The position numbers and the translations under genes were made by a program. A DNA stretch of 64,000 bases, taken from NCBI RefSeq assembly GCF_965221685.1, contig NZ_OZ244907.1; one strand, written 5' to 3'. The DNA is from Palauibacter sp022826685 (lineage in GTDB: Bacteria > Gemmatimonadota > Gemmatimonadetes > Palauibacterales > Palauibacteraceae). Positions 43,512-52,325 of this stretch are shown here, piece after piece (position 1 is the first letter of the stretch; every line of letters begins with the position of its first letter). The notes beneath the pieces were generated by a model, which saw only the letters and a list, made by a program, of their open reading frames with translations, searched no databases and was not told the DNA's origin.

Positions 43512-44104
43512 CGCTGCTGCATCTCCCGTCGGCCGGCGAAGGCTTCGGCGATCGTCACTCCGTCAGCGTACTCGAGGTCCCCTCCCACGGGCAGCCCGCG
43601 CGCGAGGCGAGTGACCGTGACATCGGCGGCCGAGGCGAGCAGGCGCTGCAGGTACGTCGCCGTCGCCTCTCCCTCGACGCTCGCGTTCGTCGCGATGATC
43701 ACCTCCCGGACGGGCGTGTCGAGACGCCGAAGCAGGGCCCGGATATTCAGGTCTTCGGGCCCCACCCCATCGAGAGGGGACAACCGTCCGCCAAGTACAT
43801 GATACAACCCCGCGAAGTTCCCCGAGTTCTCGATCGCCGGAATGTCCGAGGCCTCCTCCACGACGCACACCTGCGCCGGATCGCGCCTCGGACTGCGGCA
43901 GTATTCGCACGGCTCCATGTCGCTGAGGTTGCCGCAGGCGCCGCACACGCGGACCTCCGCCGCGACCCGTTCAATGGCCCGCGCCAGCCTCCGGGTATCG
44001 TCCTTCGAACTCTTGAGCAGGTGATAGGTGAGCCGCCGCGCGGTCTTGCGACCGATCCCGGGGAGCCGGCCGAGTTCACCCACGAGCGCTTCGATGGCGT
44101 TCAC
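43508..44104 (-). CDS. recR: Recombination protein RecR
   Basis: This 198-residue protein helps load RecA at gaps in the RecFOR pathway. It has a helix-hairpin-helix (LPGIGRKTARRLTYHLL), a four-Cys zinc finger (C54, C57, C66, C69) and a Toprim domain (VCVVEEASDIPAIE and IIATNASVEGEATATYL). Its start overlaps the ybaB stop by 4 bp. dnaX-ybaB-recR is the usual bacterial order. Confidence 0.97.
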   Translation of the reverse strand: MNAIEALVGELGRLPGIGRKTARRLTYHLLKSSKDDTRRLARAIERVAAEVRVCGACGNLSDMEPCEYCRSPRRDPAQVCVVEEASDIPAIENSGNFAGLYHVLGGRLSPLDGVGPEDLNIRALLRRLDTPVREVIIATNASVEGEATATYLQRLLASAADVTVTRLARGLPVGGDLEYADGVTIAEAFAGRREMQQR

Positions 44105-44436
44105 GGACCGCCGAGGATGTTGCCCAGACCCGGCAGCGGCAGGCCTCCCGCCGCCTGACGCATCTCGCTCTCCATTCGGTCCTTCGCCCGCCGCTGCGCC
44201 GCGGAGGCCGCGGCGACGATGAGGTCCTCGAGCATCTCGACCTCTTCCGGGTCCACGACGGCGGGGTCGATGGAGACGCCCTTGACGTTCCCCTGACCAT
44301 CCACCGTCACCTCGACCATCCCGCCGCCCGAGGCCGCGACCAGCGTCTCGCGCGCGAGCTTCTCCTGCATATCGCTCATGCGCGACTGCATCTGCCGGCT
44401 GAGTTGCATCAACTGCTGGATGTTTACGCCGTCCAC
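44101..44436 (-). CDS. ybaB: YbaB/EbfC-family nucleoid-associated protein
   Basis: This 111-residue DNA-binding protein has an N-terminal helix (VNIQQLMQLSRQMQSRMSDMQEKL), a beta hairpin with ASGGGMVEVTVDGQGNVKGVSIDP, and a C-terminal helical tail ending PLPGLGNIL. The start is GTG 44436 with AGGAG seven bases upstream. It lies 18 bp after dnaX and overlaps recR. Confidence 0.94.
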   Translation of the reverse strand: MDGVNIQQLMQLSRQMQSRMSDMQEKLARETLVAASGGGMVEVTVDGQGNVKGVSIDPAVVDPEEVEMLEDLIVAAASAAQRRAKDRMESEMRQAAGGLPLPGLGNILGGP

Positions 44437-44453
44437 TCCGATTCTCCTGTTCT

Positions 44454-46181
44454 CTACTCCTTCAGGGTTAGGTCGAGTTCCTTCACGGCTTCCCGGAGCT
44501 GCGGGTTTCCGTCCAGCAGCCGCTCGACCCGCGTCCGGGCCGCTTCCCCGGCGGTCATGCGGCCGCCCTTGTGGTCGACGATCGCGAAGCTGACGGTCGG
44601 CAGCCCCAGGCGTTCCGCGAGATTCGCGCGGAGGGCGCCGGACCGCGAATCGTCCTTCAGCAGTTCCTCGAGCTCCTCGCGCCACCCGGCCTGGACGCGG
44701 AGCCGAAGCTCTTCCTCCACGAGGCCGGCGACTTCGGTGCCGCGCAGAGCCAGCCCGGACACGCCGCCCAGCCCCTCCGTCTCGGCGACCGCCGCGGCCC
44801 ACGCGTCGCGGACCGGGGATGACGGCGCCGCCTCTCCGGCCTCGGCGGGCGGCGGAGGGGGGGGCGCGGGCTGCCGGGGTGGCGCGGGCTTCTGGGCCGG
44901 CGCGGACTGCCGGGGTGGCGACCGGTCCGGGGGAGCGGCGGCGCGTGGCGAGGGACGGTTCCCACGCTGGCGCCGGGGCGGATTCGGCGTGCGCGTCCGG
45001 GACGCGGGCTCGCCGTCGGGGGCGCCCAGGGCCGCCAGGAGGTCCTCGAGTTCGACGGTCGATTCCATGCGGACGAGACGCAGGAGCAGAACCTCGAGCT
45101 GGATGCGCGGCTGGGAGGACCTGTGGAGCATGCCGGAGGCCTCGAACTCGCTGAGGGCGGCGAGCATCCTCAGCAGGTCCGCCGGGACCAGAGCCTCGGC
45201 GGCGGCGAGGAAACGCTCCCGCGACTCCGGCAGGAGTTCGACCGCCTCGGCCTCCGGATCGAGCCTCAGCACCAGGAGGGTGCGCAGCGCGTCGCCGAGC
45301 CCGCGCAGAAACTCCGCAGGGTCGTGCCCATCGTCGAGGAGATCCTGGACGAAGGCGAACACCCCGGCGCGATCCCCGTTGGCCGCGATTTCGAAAAACG
45401 CCAGATATCGATCTTCATCGACGAGCCCGAGCATGCGGCCGACATCCGCGAGTTCCACCGCGTCGCCCCGGAACGAGAGGACCTGGTCGAGAGAGGAGAG
45501 CGCGTCGCGGACGCCGCCCTCGGCCCGGCGCGCGATCGCCCGCAGCGCCCCCGGCTCGGCCGGGATTCCCTCCGCCTCGAGCACCGCCTCCAGCCGGCCC
45601 GCGATGTCCCGGACAGAGACCCGCCGGAAGTCGAATCGCTGGCACCGGGACATGACGGGGGCCGCGCCGCGCTCGATCTTCTGCGGCTCGGTGGTGGCGA
45701 AGGCGAAGATCACGCGTGGCGGCGGCTCCTCGAGGATCTTCAGGAGCGCATTCCACGCATCGCGCGTGAGCATGTGCGCCTCGTCGAGGATGTAGACCTT
45801 GTAGCGCTCCTCGCTCGTGGGCGCGTACGCGGCCCGGCGGCGGAGATCCCGCGCGTCCTCGACGCCCCGGTGGCTCGCCGCGTCGATCTCCACGACATCG
45901 AGCGAGGCGCCGCCGGACCAGATCCGCTCGCACGAGGGACACGTGCCGCACGGTTCGCCGCCGGAGCGGTCGGGGCAGTTCAGGGCCATCGCGAGAATGC
46001 GCGCGGTGGTCGTCTTCCCGACCCCGCGCGGGCCGCAGAAGAGATACGCGTGGCCGACGCGCCCGGACTCGATGGCAGCCTTCAGCGTGGACCCGATGTG
46101 GTCCTGTCCCACCAGCTCCGAGAAGCGTCGGGGCCGGTAGGTTCTGGCCAGCGCGGTGCGGTACAGGGGCTCGTGAGCCAT
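44454..46181 (-). CDS. dnaX: DNA polymerase III subunit gamma/tau
   Basis: This 575-residue clamp-loader ATPase has Walker A GPRGVGKT (about 50-57), a zinc module (C69, C78, C81, C84), Walker B VYILDEAHML and the sensor SRCQRFDFRR. A Pro-rich linker (about residues 395-460) leads to a tau-like C-terminal domain. I did not find an obvious slippery sequence for gamma production. The SRP RNA gene lies about 100 bp upstream, a common arrangement. Confidence 0.96.
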   Translation of the reverse strand: MAHEPLYRTALARTYRPRRFSELVGQDHIGSTLKAAIESGRVGHAYLFCGPRGVGKTTTARILAMALNCPDRSGGEPCGTCPSCERIWSGGASLDVVEIDAASHRGVEDARDLRRRAAYAPTSEERYKVYILDEAHMLTRDAWNALLKILEEPPPRVIFAFATTEPQKIERGAAPVMSRCQRFDFRRVSVRDIAGRLEAVLEAEGIPAEPGALRAIARRAEGGVRDALSSLDQVLSFRGDAVELADVGRMLGLVDEDRYLAFFEIAANGDRAGVFAFVQDLLDDGHDPAEFLRGLGDALRTLLVLRLDPEAEAVELLPESRERFLAAAEALVPADLLRMLAALSEFEASGMLHRSSQPRIQLEVLLLRLVRMESTVELEDLLAALGAPDGEPASRTRTPNPPRRQRGNRPSPRAAAPPDRSPPRQSAPAQKPAPPRQPAPPPPPPAEAGEAAPSSPVRDAWAAAVAETEGLGGVSGLALRGTEVAGLVEEELRLRVQAGWREELEELLKDDSRSGALRANLAERLGLPTVSFAIVDHKGGRMTAGEAARTRVERLLDGNPQLREAVKELDLTLKE

Positions 46182-46283
46182 CTGGGTCGGCCGGGGGTCA
46201 CGGCCCCGGCCGGGTTCGACTCCTTCGGGTCTGAGGGCGCCCGCGTCCCGCGACGCGAGGACGCCACCGGCGTCGGGCGAACG

Positions 46284-46379
46284 ACCCCAGGCGGGCCGTG
46301 GCGACCGTCACACGCTTACCGCTGCTACCTTCACGGTCCTGACGGGATTTACGCGCTCCGGCCCCACGGGCCTGGGGCA
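46284..46379 (-). ncRNA. ffs: Signal recognition particle RNA (small, 4.5S type)
   Basis: The minus strand carries the SRP core GTCAGGACC-GTGAA-GGTAGCAGC, that is the conserved CAGG and AGCAGC sides of the Ffh-binding loops closed by a short apical stem. The flanks pair over a long helix (CCCCAGGC at the 5' side with GCCTGGGG at the 3' side). The length is about 96 nt. Upstream, TAAGAT six to seven bases before the 5' end could be a -10 element, but the -35 is poor. Ends are approximate. The remainder of 46182-46423 has no gene. Confidence 0.93.
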
Positions 46380-46423
46380 CCGTTATCTTATCGGCCCGCG
46401 GGGGCAGCGGCCAGAAAAATCCG

Positions 46424-46786
46424 TCATGCGTCGTCGCCGTAGAAGGCTTCCGGGATGTGCCGGACCCGGGACGTTCCGCGGCGATCGACCTCCACCGCGA
46501 CGATGTCGAAGCGGGCCTCCGCGGCGGCGCCGGGATGCCGGCTGAGCCACGCTCCGGCCGCGCGGCGGATCCTGCCCCGCTGGGCGCGGGAGAGCGCCTC
46601 CTCGGGCGCCTGCACGCCGGGACGGCGGGTCTTCACTTCGACGAAGGCCACCGTGTCCCCGTCCCGGATGACGAGATCGATCTCCAGCCGCCCCACGCGC
46701 CAGTTGCGGTCGAGGATCTCGTACCCCGCGTCCGCCAGGTGGCGCGCGGCGATTCGCTCGCCGAGGCTGCCGAGTCCGCGCTTCGT
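46424..46786 (-). CDS. yraN: YraN/UPF0102-family nuclease-like protein, start codon not found
   Basis: In-frame translation gives TKRGLGSLGERIAARHLADAGY, then EILDRNWRVGRLEIDLVIRDGDTVAFVEVKTR. This is the YraN fold, a Holliday-junction-resolvase-like nuclease fold with the E...D...EVK active-site pattern. The length of about 120 aa equals the family. No ATG, GTG or TTG occurs upstream before a stop; the first canonical codon (GTG 46696) would remove the conserved GERIAARHLADAGY helix. Either a rare start or a small sequence error is present. It lies 26 bp after aroF. The function of the family is unsettled. Confidence 0.85.
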   Translation of the reverse strand, partial: TKRGLGSLGERIAARHLADAGYEILDRNWRVGRLEIDLVIRDGDTVAFVEVKTRRPGVQAPEEALSRAQRGRIRRAAGAWLSRHPGAAAEARFDIVAVEVDRRGTSRVRHIPEAFYGDDA

Positions 46787-46811
46787 CGGGGGCCGGGCGC
46801 CCCGGGTCCCG

Positions 46812-47855
46812 TCAGCCGTGGGCGGGGACCGGAGCGCGCGCGATCCGCCGGCCGATGGCCTCCGCGATCGCGTGAAGTTCGACCATCAGCGCGTCGAACT
46901 GCTCGAAGGTGAGAGACTGCTGGCCATCGGAGGCCGCGGTCGGGGGGTCGGGGTGGACTTCGAGGATGAGCGCGTCCGCGCCCGCCGCGACGGCGGCGCG
47001 GGCCATCGGTCCGACCTTCGACCGGGCCCCCGTGCCGTGGCTGGGGTCCGCGACGATCGGGAGGTGCGACAACTCGTGGATCGTCACGATGGCGGTGAGG
47101 TCGAACAGGTTCCGCGCGTGCGTGTCGAAGTTGCGGACGCCGCGCTCGCACAGCATTACGCGCGATTCGCCCTCGGCCACGATGTACTCCGCGGCGAGCA
47201 GCAACTCCTTGATCGTCGCGGACATCCCCCGCTTGAGGAGGACCGGTTTGCCGGCGCGGCCCGCCGCCCGCAGCAGCGAGTAGTTCTGCATGTTCCGCGC
47301 GCCGATCTGGATGACGTCGGCATACTCCGCGACGAGGCCCATGCTCTCCGTGTCCAGCGCCTCGGTGACGACCGCGAGGCCGGTCTCCTCGCGCGCGCGG
47401 GCGAGCAACTGCAGCCCCTCCTCCCCCAGCCCCTGGAAGGAATAGGGCGAGGTCCGCGGCTTGAAGGCTCCGCCGCGCAGCGCGGTCGCCCCGGCTTCCG
47501 CGACGCGGTGCGCGGTCTCCAGAATCTGTTCGCGCGATTCCACCGAGCACGGACCGGCCATGACGACGATGTCCTGCTCGCCGATCCGCACGCCGTTGGG
47601 CAGTTCGACGATCGTGTCCTCGGGCCACCATTCCCGGCTGACCTGCTTGTACGGCGGCGATACGTGGATGACGCGGAGAACGCCCTCGATCCCCACGAGC
47701 CGGCTCTCCTCGACGCGCCCATCGTTGCCGACCAGGCCCACGGTCGTGCGCTGCGCGCCCGGCATGGGCCGGGCCCGATACCCCATATCCTCTATCGCGC
47801 GGACCACGTCCTCGACCTGCCCGTCCGTGGCGCCGTGCTTCATGACCACCAGCAT
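46812..47855 (-). CDS. aroF: 3-deoxy-7-phosphoheptulonate (DAHP) synthase, type I beta with N-terminal regulatory domain
   Basis: This 347-residue enzyme condenses PEP with erythrose-4-phosphate in the shikimate pathway. Residues 1-70 are a ferredoxin-like/ACT-type domain (VRAIEDMGYRARPM), as in the Thermotoga enzyme, giving Tyr/Phe feedback control. The barrel has metal Cys in AGPCSVES (about C103), GGAFKPRTSPYSFQGLGEEG, the LKRGMSATIKE strand, IVADPSHGTG and EVHPDPPTAASDG. Whether it is inhibited by Tyr, Phe or neither cannot be read. Confidence 0.94.
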   Translation of the reverse strand: MLVVMKHGATDGQVEDVVRAIEDMGYRARPMPGAQRTTVGLVGNDGRVEESRLVGIEGVLRVIHVSPPYKQVSREWWPEDTIVELPNGVRIGEQDIVVMAGPCSVESREQILETAHRVAEAGATALRGGAFKPRTSPYSFQGLGEEGLQLLARAREETGLAVVTEALDTESMGLVAEYADVIQIGARNMQNYSLLRAAGRAGKPVLLKRGMSATIKELLLAAEYIVAEGESRVMLCERGVRNFDTHARNLFDLTAIVTIHELSHLPIVADPSHGTGARSKVGPMARAAVAAGADALILEVHPDPPTAASDGQQSLTFEQFDALMVELHAIAEAIGRRIARAPVPAHG

Positions 47856-47967
47856 CGTTCCCCCTGTGAGTGACTTTCGCCCGTCTCGCGCGCCCGCGGC
47901 GCGGCAGGGCCGTGACTCTCCGGTCCGCTCACCGCGGCGCCGGCAGGAGCAGGATACTCCACTGGCG

Positions 47968-48807
47968 TCACCCGTTCGTCAACGAGACGCCGAGCCCCTC
48001 CCTCGCGATGCACATAGGGCCGGCGTATCCGGCCTCGGCCACGAGACGGGGAACGTCGTGGCCCGTTCGGAGGTGCGGGTAGATGTGCGTGAGCACGAGA
48101 AGACGCGGGCACGCGGCGGCCGCCAACTCGGCGACGCGGGCGGGCGTGAGGTGGTTGTCCGTCGCCTGCGAATCGGGGAGCGAGCACTCGCAGACGAGGG
48201 CGTTCACCCCGCGCATGAACGAGCCCAGTTCCGTGGACGGTCCCGTGTCGCCCGTGTAGCCGAAGCTGAACGCCCCGCCGTCGAGCCGCCACGCGACGCT
48301 CTCTTCGGTGTGCGGCGTCTTGTGGGCTTCGAGCCGCGGACCTCCGCTCAGGTCCCGCGCCTCCCCCGGCGAGAGTTCCTCGACGAGGACGGGAAAACCG
48401 GGATCCAGGACGAAATCCCCGCAGGCGCCCGCCAGCTTCTCCAGGAACCCGCGCGTGCCCGCCGGACCCCACACCGTAAGCGGCCTGGTGCGGGGTCGGG
48501 CGAGACCGTGTTTCAGCGCGAAGAAGAGTCCCGGGAGGGCACCGACGTGATCCGCGTGAAAGTGGGTGATCGCGAGGTCGGTGACCTTCCCCCACGGGAG
48601 ACCGAGCCGGGCCAGCGCCTGCAGCGCTCCGGGACCGCAGTCGAAGAGGACGCGCGTGTCTTCCGCGGATTCCGTGCCCGGGGACGAGACCCAGTAGGAG
48701 GAGGCCGCCCGGTCCGCTTCCGGGACGACGGTCCCGCACCCGACGACGATGAGTTCATCCGCCGCCGCGCCGTCCGGCGCGTCTCGCCCGGGTTCCCCCT
48801 CGCTCAC
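47968..48807 (-). CDS. MBL-fold metallo-hydrolase, RNase Z/ElaC-like
   Basis: This 279-residue metallo-beta-lactamase-fold protein has the metal motif THFHADHVG, FSFGYTGDTG and a C-terminal THIYPHL His, as in RNase Z and relatives. It lacks the long exosite arm of tRNA-processing RNase Z, so it may be another phosphodiesterase or hydrolase. Its start overlaps the smc stop by 4 bp. The gap to aroF (47856-47967) has no gene. Confidence 0.88.
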   Translation of the reverse strand: MSEGEPGRDAPDGAAADELIVVGCGTVVPEADRAASSYWVSSPGTESAEDTRVLFDCGPGALQALARLGLPWGKVTDLAITHFHADHVGALPGLFFALKHGLARPRTRPLTVWGPAGTRGFLEKLAGACGDFVLDPGFPVLVEELSPGEARDLSGGPRLEAHKTPHTEESVAWRLDGGAFSFGYTGDTGPSTELGSFMRGVNALVCECSLPDSQATDNHLTPARVAELAAAACPRLLVLTHIYPHLRTGHDVPRLVAEAGYAGPMCIAREGLGVSLTNG

Positions 48808-51800
48808 GCCACCTGCGTGGCGGAGTTGAACTCCACGCCGACGATCGAGGAGACGCCCGCCTCCTGCATCGTCACGCCGTAGATCCAGTCGGCGTTCTCG
48901 ATGGTCCGCGGATTGTGGGTGATGACGATGAACTGCGTCTCCTCCTTGAATTCCTTCAACATGCCGACGAACCGGAGGATATTCGTTTCGTCGAGCGGCG
49001 CGTCGACCTCGTCCAGCAGGCAGAACGGGCTCGGCTTCGCGAGGTAGATCGCGAACAGCAGGGCGAGCGCGGTCAGGGCGCGTTCACCGCCGGAGAGCAG
49101 GTGAATCCGTTGCGTCTTCTTGCCGCGGGGGCTGGCCGAGATCTCGATCGGGGAGTCCAGGGCGTCGTCGGGATTCTCGAACCGGAGGTCGCACTGTCCA
49201 CCCTCGAAGAGGGAATCGAAGGTGCGGTGGAAGTTCGTCCTCACCTGCTCGAACGTCTCCATGAGCGCGGAGGTCGCCTCCCGGTTGATCCGGCGGATCG
49301 AGGTGCGGAGGTCGTCGCGCGCGCGGGTCAGGTCGTCGCGCTGTCCCGTCAGGAATTCGAGACGCTGCTGCTCTTCCTCGTATTCCTGCTGCGCGAGGAG
49401 GTTGACCGGGCCGATGCGGGCGATGGAGCGCCGGACGCGCTCGAGTTCCGGTTCCCACTCGGCGGGGGCCGCGTCGTCGACGGGCTCGACGCGTTCCCGG
49501 AGTTCGGCGAGCGGTGCGTCCCACTCCGCTTCCACCCGGCCCCGAATCGCGGACTCCCCGGCCTCCAGTTGCGCGATCTCCAGTTCGAGCCGATGCCGGG
49601 CCTCCACGCGCTCGCGCTCGCGCCGCCGCGCTTCGCTCAGCTCGGATTCGAGTCTGTCCAGTCGTCCGCGGCGTTCGGCGATTCGTCGCTCCAGCGCGGC
49701 GAGATCCGCTTCACGCCGCGTTCTCGTTTCGAGCGCGGCGCCGATGGACGCTTCGACCTCTTCCGACTGCGCCTCGCTGTCCGCGATCGACGCGTGGAGG
49801 CCGTCCACCTCCCGCGTCAGTGACCGCGACCGCTGCTCCACGTCTTCGGCGGCCTCTGCGAGGCGGCCCTCCACTCCGCGTCGATTCTCGACCTCCGCCT
49901 CCCGCCGCGCCTGCGCCAACTCCGCGTGGTGCAGTTCGGCCCTCCCGGCGTCGGCGGCGGCGCGGGCGGCTTCGGCCTTCTCTTGCGCATCGGCGTATGC
50001 GGAGGACAACCGGGAGAGCTTCCGGTCGAGTTCGCCGGCGCGCGCGTCCTCGTCCGCCGAGAGCGACACCTCATCGTCGCTGAACGCTTCCAGCTGTTCG
50101 ATGCGGCCGGCGAGTTCGCGACGCTCGTCGTCCAGCCGGACGAGCCGCGCCTCCGCGGAGGTCCGGTCGGCTTCGGCTTCGCGGCGGGTCGACTCTGCAT
50201 CGGACACCGAGCGCTGCAGGGCGTTCACCTGCGCGAGCGCCTCGGCGGCTCCGGCCCCCAGCTCCTTCACCGCCTCCCGCGACCGCGCGCGATCCTCTTC
50301 CAGCGCAGCGACTTCCGCCCGCAACGCCCGAAGTTCGGCCCGCCGGCTCAGGAGTCCCTCCGAAGTCGCCCCTCCCACGTAGATCCCGCCCCACCGATCC
50401 TGGCGGCTCCCCTCGGGATCCACCCAGGGGTGCGGGCGCGGCGTGAGTTTACCGCCTGACGCGACTTCGATGCCGGCGAGCAGCGCCTTCACCCACACCG
50501 CGCCGGCCCCCTTCGCGTCGACGTGCCGCATGAGCGGCGCGTCGGCCTCCGCCGGCCCCGGGAGCGGGCCCGGATCGAGCGGGAGCACCAGGATGCCTTC
50601 CTCTCCCTCCCGCCGTGCGAGCCACGCCTCGACCGCCCGCACCGCGGCCCCGTCGCTCACGACGACGCCGTGCAGGTACGGGCCGAGCTGAGACTCGACC
50701 GCCGCTGCCCACGGAGCGGACACCTCCATGAACTCCGACAGCGCGCCGTGGAGCCCGGGGATCGCGCTCCGGTCCACCAGCAGTTGGGCGACGGCCTCGG
50801 GGAGGAGGGCGCTCGACCCCACAAGAGACCCGAGACTCGAGGCGCGAGCGCGCGCGGTGGCGAGGCGTCCCTCGAGGTCGGCCGCTTCCTCGCGGGCTCG
50901 ACTCAGCGCCCCGTCCGCGGAGGACGCGGCGTCACGCGCCGCTCGCAGCCGGTCGCGCGCCTCCTCCAGCGTCCGGTCCGCCTCTGCCTCGCGCCCCGAC
51001 GCACTCTCCGCCTCCGCCCGGAATCCGTCCTCCTGCGCCGCCAGCGCATCGAGTGCGGGCCGGCGGCGTTCGAGTTCCTCGCTGCGGTCGCGGGCCCGCA
51101 CCTCCTTCACGCTGAGTTCGAGCCGCCAGCGTTCCACCTCGCGGCGCGCTTCCTCGAGCGCCTCCCTCGCGTCATCGCGGTCGCGCGCGGCATCGCGGGC
51201 CGTCTCGGCCAGAGCCTCCGCCCGAAGCTCGAGTTGAGCTGCTTCGGAGGCGCCCTCGGCGGCGAGCGACTGCCCCTCCTTCAGGGCCGACCGGGCTGCC
51301 TCCACCCGTTCCCGGAGGTCCTCGCGCCGGCGTTCGTTCCGGCGCACTTCCTCCTCGAGGGTCGTCAGCCGGTCGCGCGCGCTCGAAGCTCTCGCCCCGG
51401 CCAGGAGGCGGGTGCGCTCCTGCTCCTCTACGGCGCGCCGGGCCTCCTCGAGGCTTCGCGCGAGACCGGCCCGTTCGCGCTCCATGTCCGTGTACTCCAG
51501 GCGAAGCGTTTCCGCCCGGGTCTCCGCCGTACCCAGATCCACGTGGTCCGGCCCCGCGTCCGGTTCGAGGCGCGCGAGTTCCGCGCGCGCCTCGGCCAGC
51601 CGCCGGGTCGTCTCCTCGAGTCGGGCGTCCGCGACGGCGATCTCGAGTTGGAGGAGCCGGGCCCGGAGCTTCGCGTGGCGCTCCGCCCGTCCGCGCTGTT
51701 GCGCGAGCGAGCGAACCTTCGACCCCACCTCGATCAGCACGTCCTCGAGCCGCTGCAGATCGCTGTCCGCCTGTTCGAGCCGACGGGTCGCGATCCGGCG

Positions 51801-52319
51801 GCGGTCCTTGTAGCGCCCGATGCCCGCCGCTTCCTCGAACAGCGTCCGGCGCTCCTCGGCGCGGTCCGAGAGGATCGCGTCGACCATGCGGCCTTCGATC
51901 ATCGCGTAGGCGTTCGAGCCCAGCCCGGTGTCCCGGCACAGATCCAGGATGTCCTTGAGCCGGCAGGCCGTTCCGTTGAGCGTGTATTCGCTCTCGCCTC
52001 CGCGGTAGACCGTGCGGCCGATCGCGACGTCGGCGTACGGCACCGGGAGCACGCCGTCCTCGTTCGAGAGTTCGAGCAGGACTTCCGCCCGATGGATCGG
52101 CTGCCGCGCCTCCGTGCCCCCGAAGATCGCCTCCTCCATGCGGGACCCCCGGATGGCGGTGGGACGCTGTTCTCCCAGAACCCAGCGCAGCGCGTCGGAG
52201 AGGTTCGATTTTCCGCAGCCGTTCGGGCCGACGACGGCGGTGATGCCCTGGTGCAGTTCGATCCGCGTCCGGTCGGCGAACGACTTGAATCCGCGCAGCG
52301 TCAGAGCCTTGATCTTCAA
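48804..52319 (-). CDS. smc: Chromosome segregation protein SMC
   Basis: This 1171-residue condensin ATPase has Walker A GPNGCGKSN (about 31-39) with the FKSFADRT start. Two coiled-coil arms (about 165-480 and 660-1000) surround a hinge (about 500-650, LVDRSAIPGLHGALSEFMEV). The C-terminal signature HLLSGGERALTALALLFA and Walker B PFCLLDEVDAPLDETN are intact. It compacts and segregates the chromosome with ScpA/ScpB, which are not in this window. It lies 7 bp after the SPOR gene. Confidence 0.97.
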   Translation of the reverse strand: MKIKALTLRGFKSFADRTRIELHQGITAVVGPNGCGKSNLSDALRWVLGEQRPTAIRGSRMEEAIFGGTEARQPIHRAEVLLELSNEDGVLPVPYADVAIGRTVYRGGESEYTLNGTACRLKDILDLCRDTGLGSNAYAMIEGRMVDAILSDRAEERRTLFEEAAGIGRYKDRRRIATRRLEQADSDLQRLEDVLIEVGSKVRSLAQQRGRAERHAKLRARLLQLEIAVADARLEETTRRLAEARAELARLEPDAGPDHVDLGTAETRAETLRLEYTDMERERAGLARSLEEARRAVEEQERTRLLAGARASSARDRLTTLEEEVRRNERRREDLRERVEAARSALKEGQSLAAEGASEAAQLELRAEALAETARDAARDRDDAREALEEARREVERWRLELSVKEVRARDRSEELERRRPALDALAAQEDGFRAEAESASGREAEADRTLEEARDRLRAARDAASSADGALSRAREEAADLEGRLATARARASSLGSLVGSSALLPEAVAQLLVDRSAIPGLHGALSEFMEVSAPWAAAVESQLGPYLHGVVVSDGAAVRAVEAWLARREGEEGILVLPLDPGPLPGPAEADAPLMRHVDAKGAGAVWVKALLAGIEVASGGKLTPRPHPWVDPEGSRQDRWGGIYVGGATSEGLLSRRAELRALRAEVAALEEDRARSREAVKELGAGAAEALAQVNALQRSVSDAESTRREAEADRTSAEARLVRLDDERRELAGRIEQLEAFSDDEVSLSADEDARAGELDRKLSRLSSAYADAQEKAEAARAAADAGRAELHHAELAQARREAEVENRRGVEGRLAEAAEDVEQRSRSLTREVDGLHASIADSEAQSEEVEASIGAALETRTRREADLAALERRIAERRGRLDRLESELSEARRRERERVEARHRLELEIAQLEAGESAIRGRVEAEWDAPLAELRERVEPVDDAAPAEWEPELERVRRSIARIGPVNLLAQQEYEEEQQRLEFLTGQRDDLTRARDDLRTSIRRINREATSALMETFEQVRTNFHRTFDSLFEGGQCDLRFENPDDALDSPIEISASPRGKKTQRIHLLSGGERALTALALLFAIYLAKPSPFCLLDEVDAPLDETNILRFVGMLKEFKEETQFIVITHNPRTIENADWIYGVTMQEAGVSSIVGVEFNSATQVA

Positions 52320-52325
52320 GCGCGC

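Noticed and set aside
44454..46181. Programmed frameshift in dnaX
   Set aside because: I saw no A/T-rich slippery heptamer in the GC-rich Pro linker region where one would be needed.
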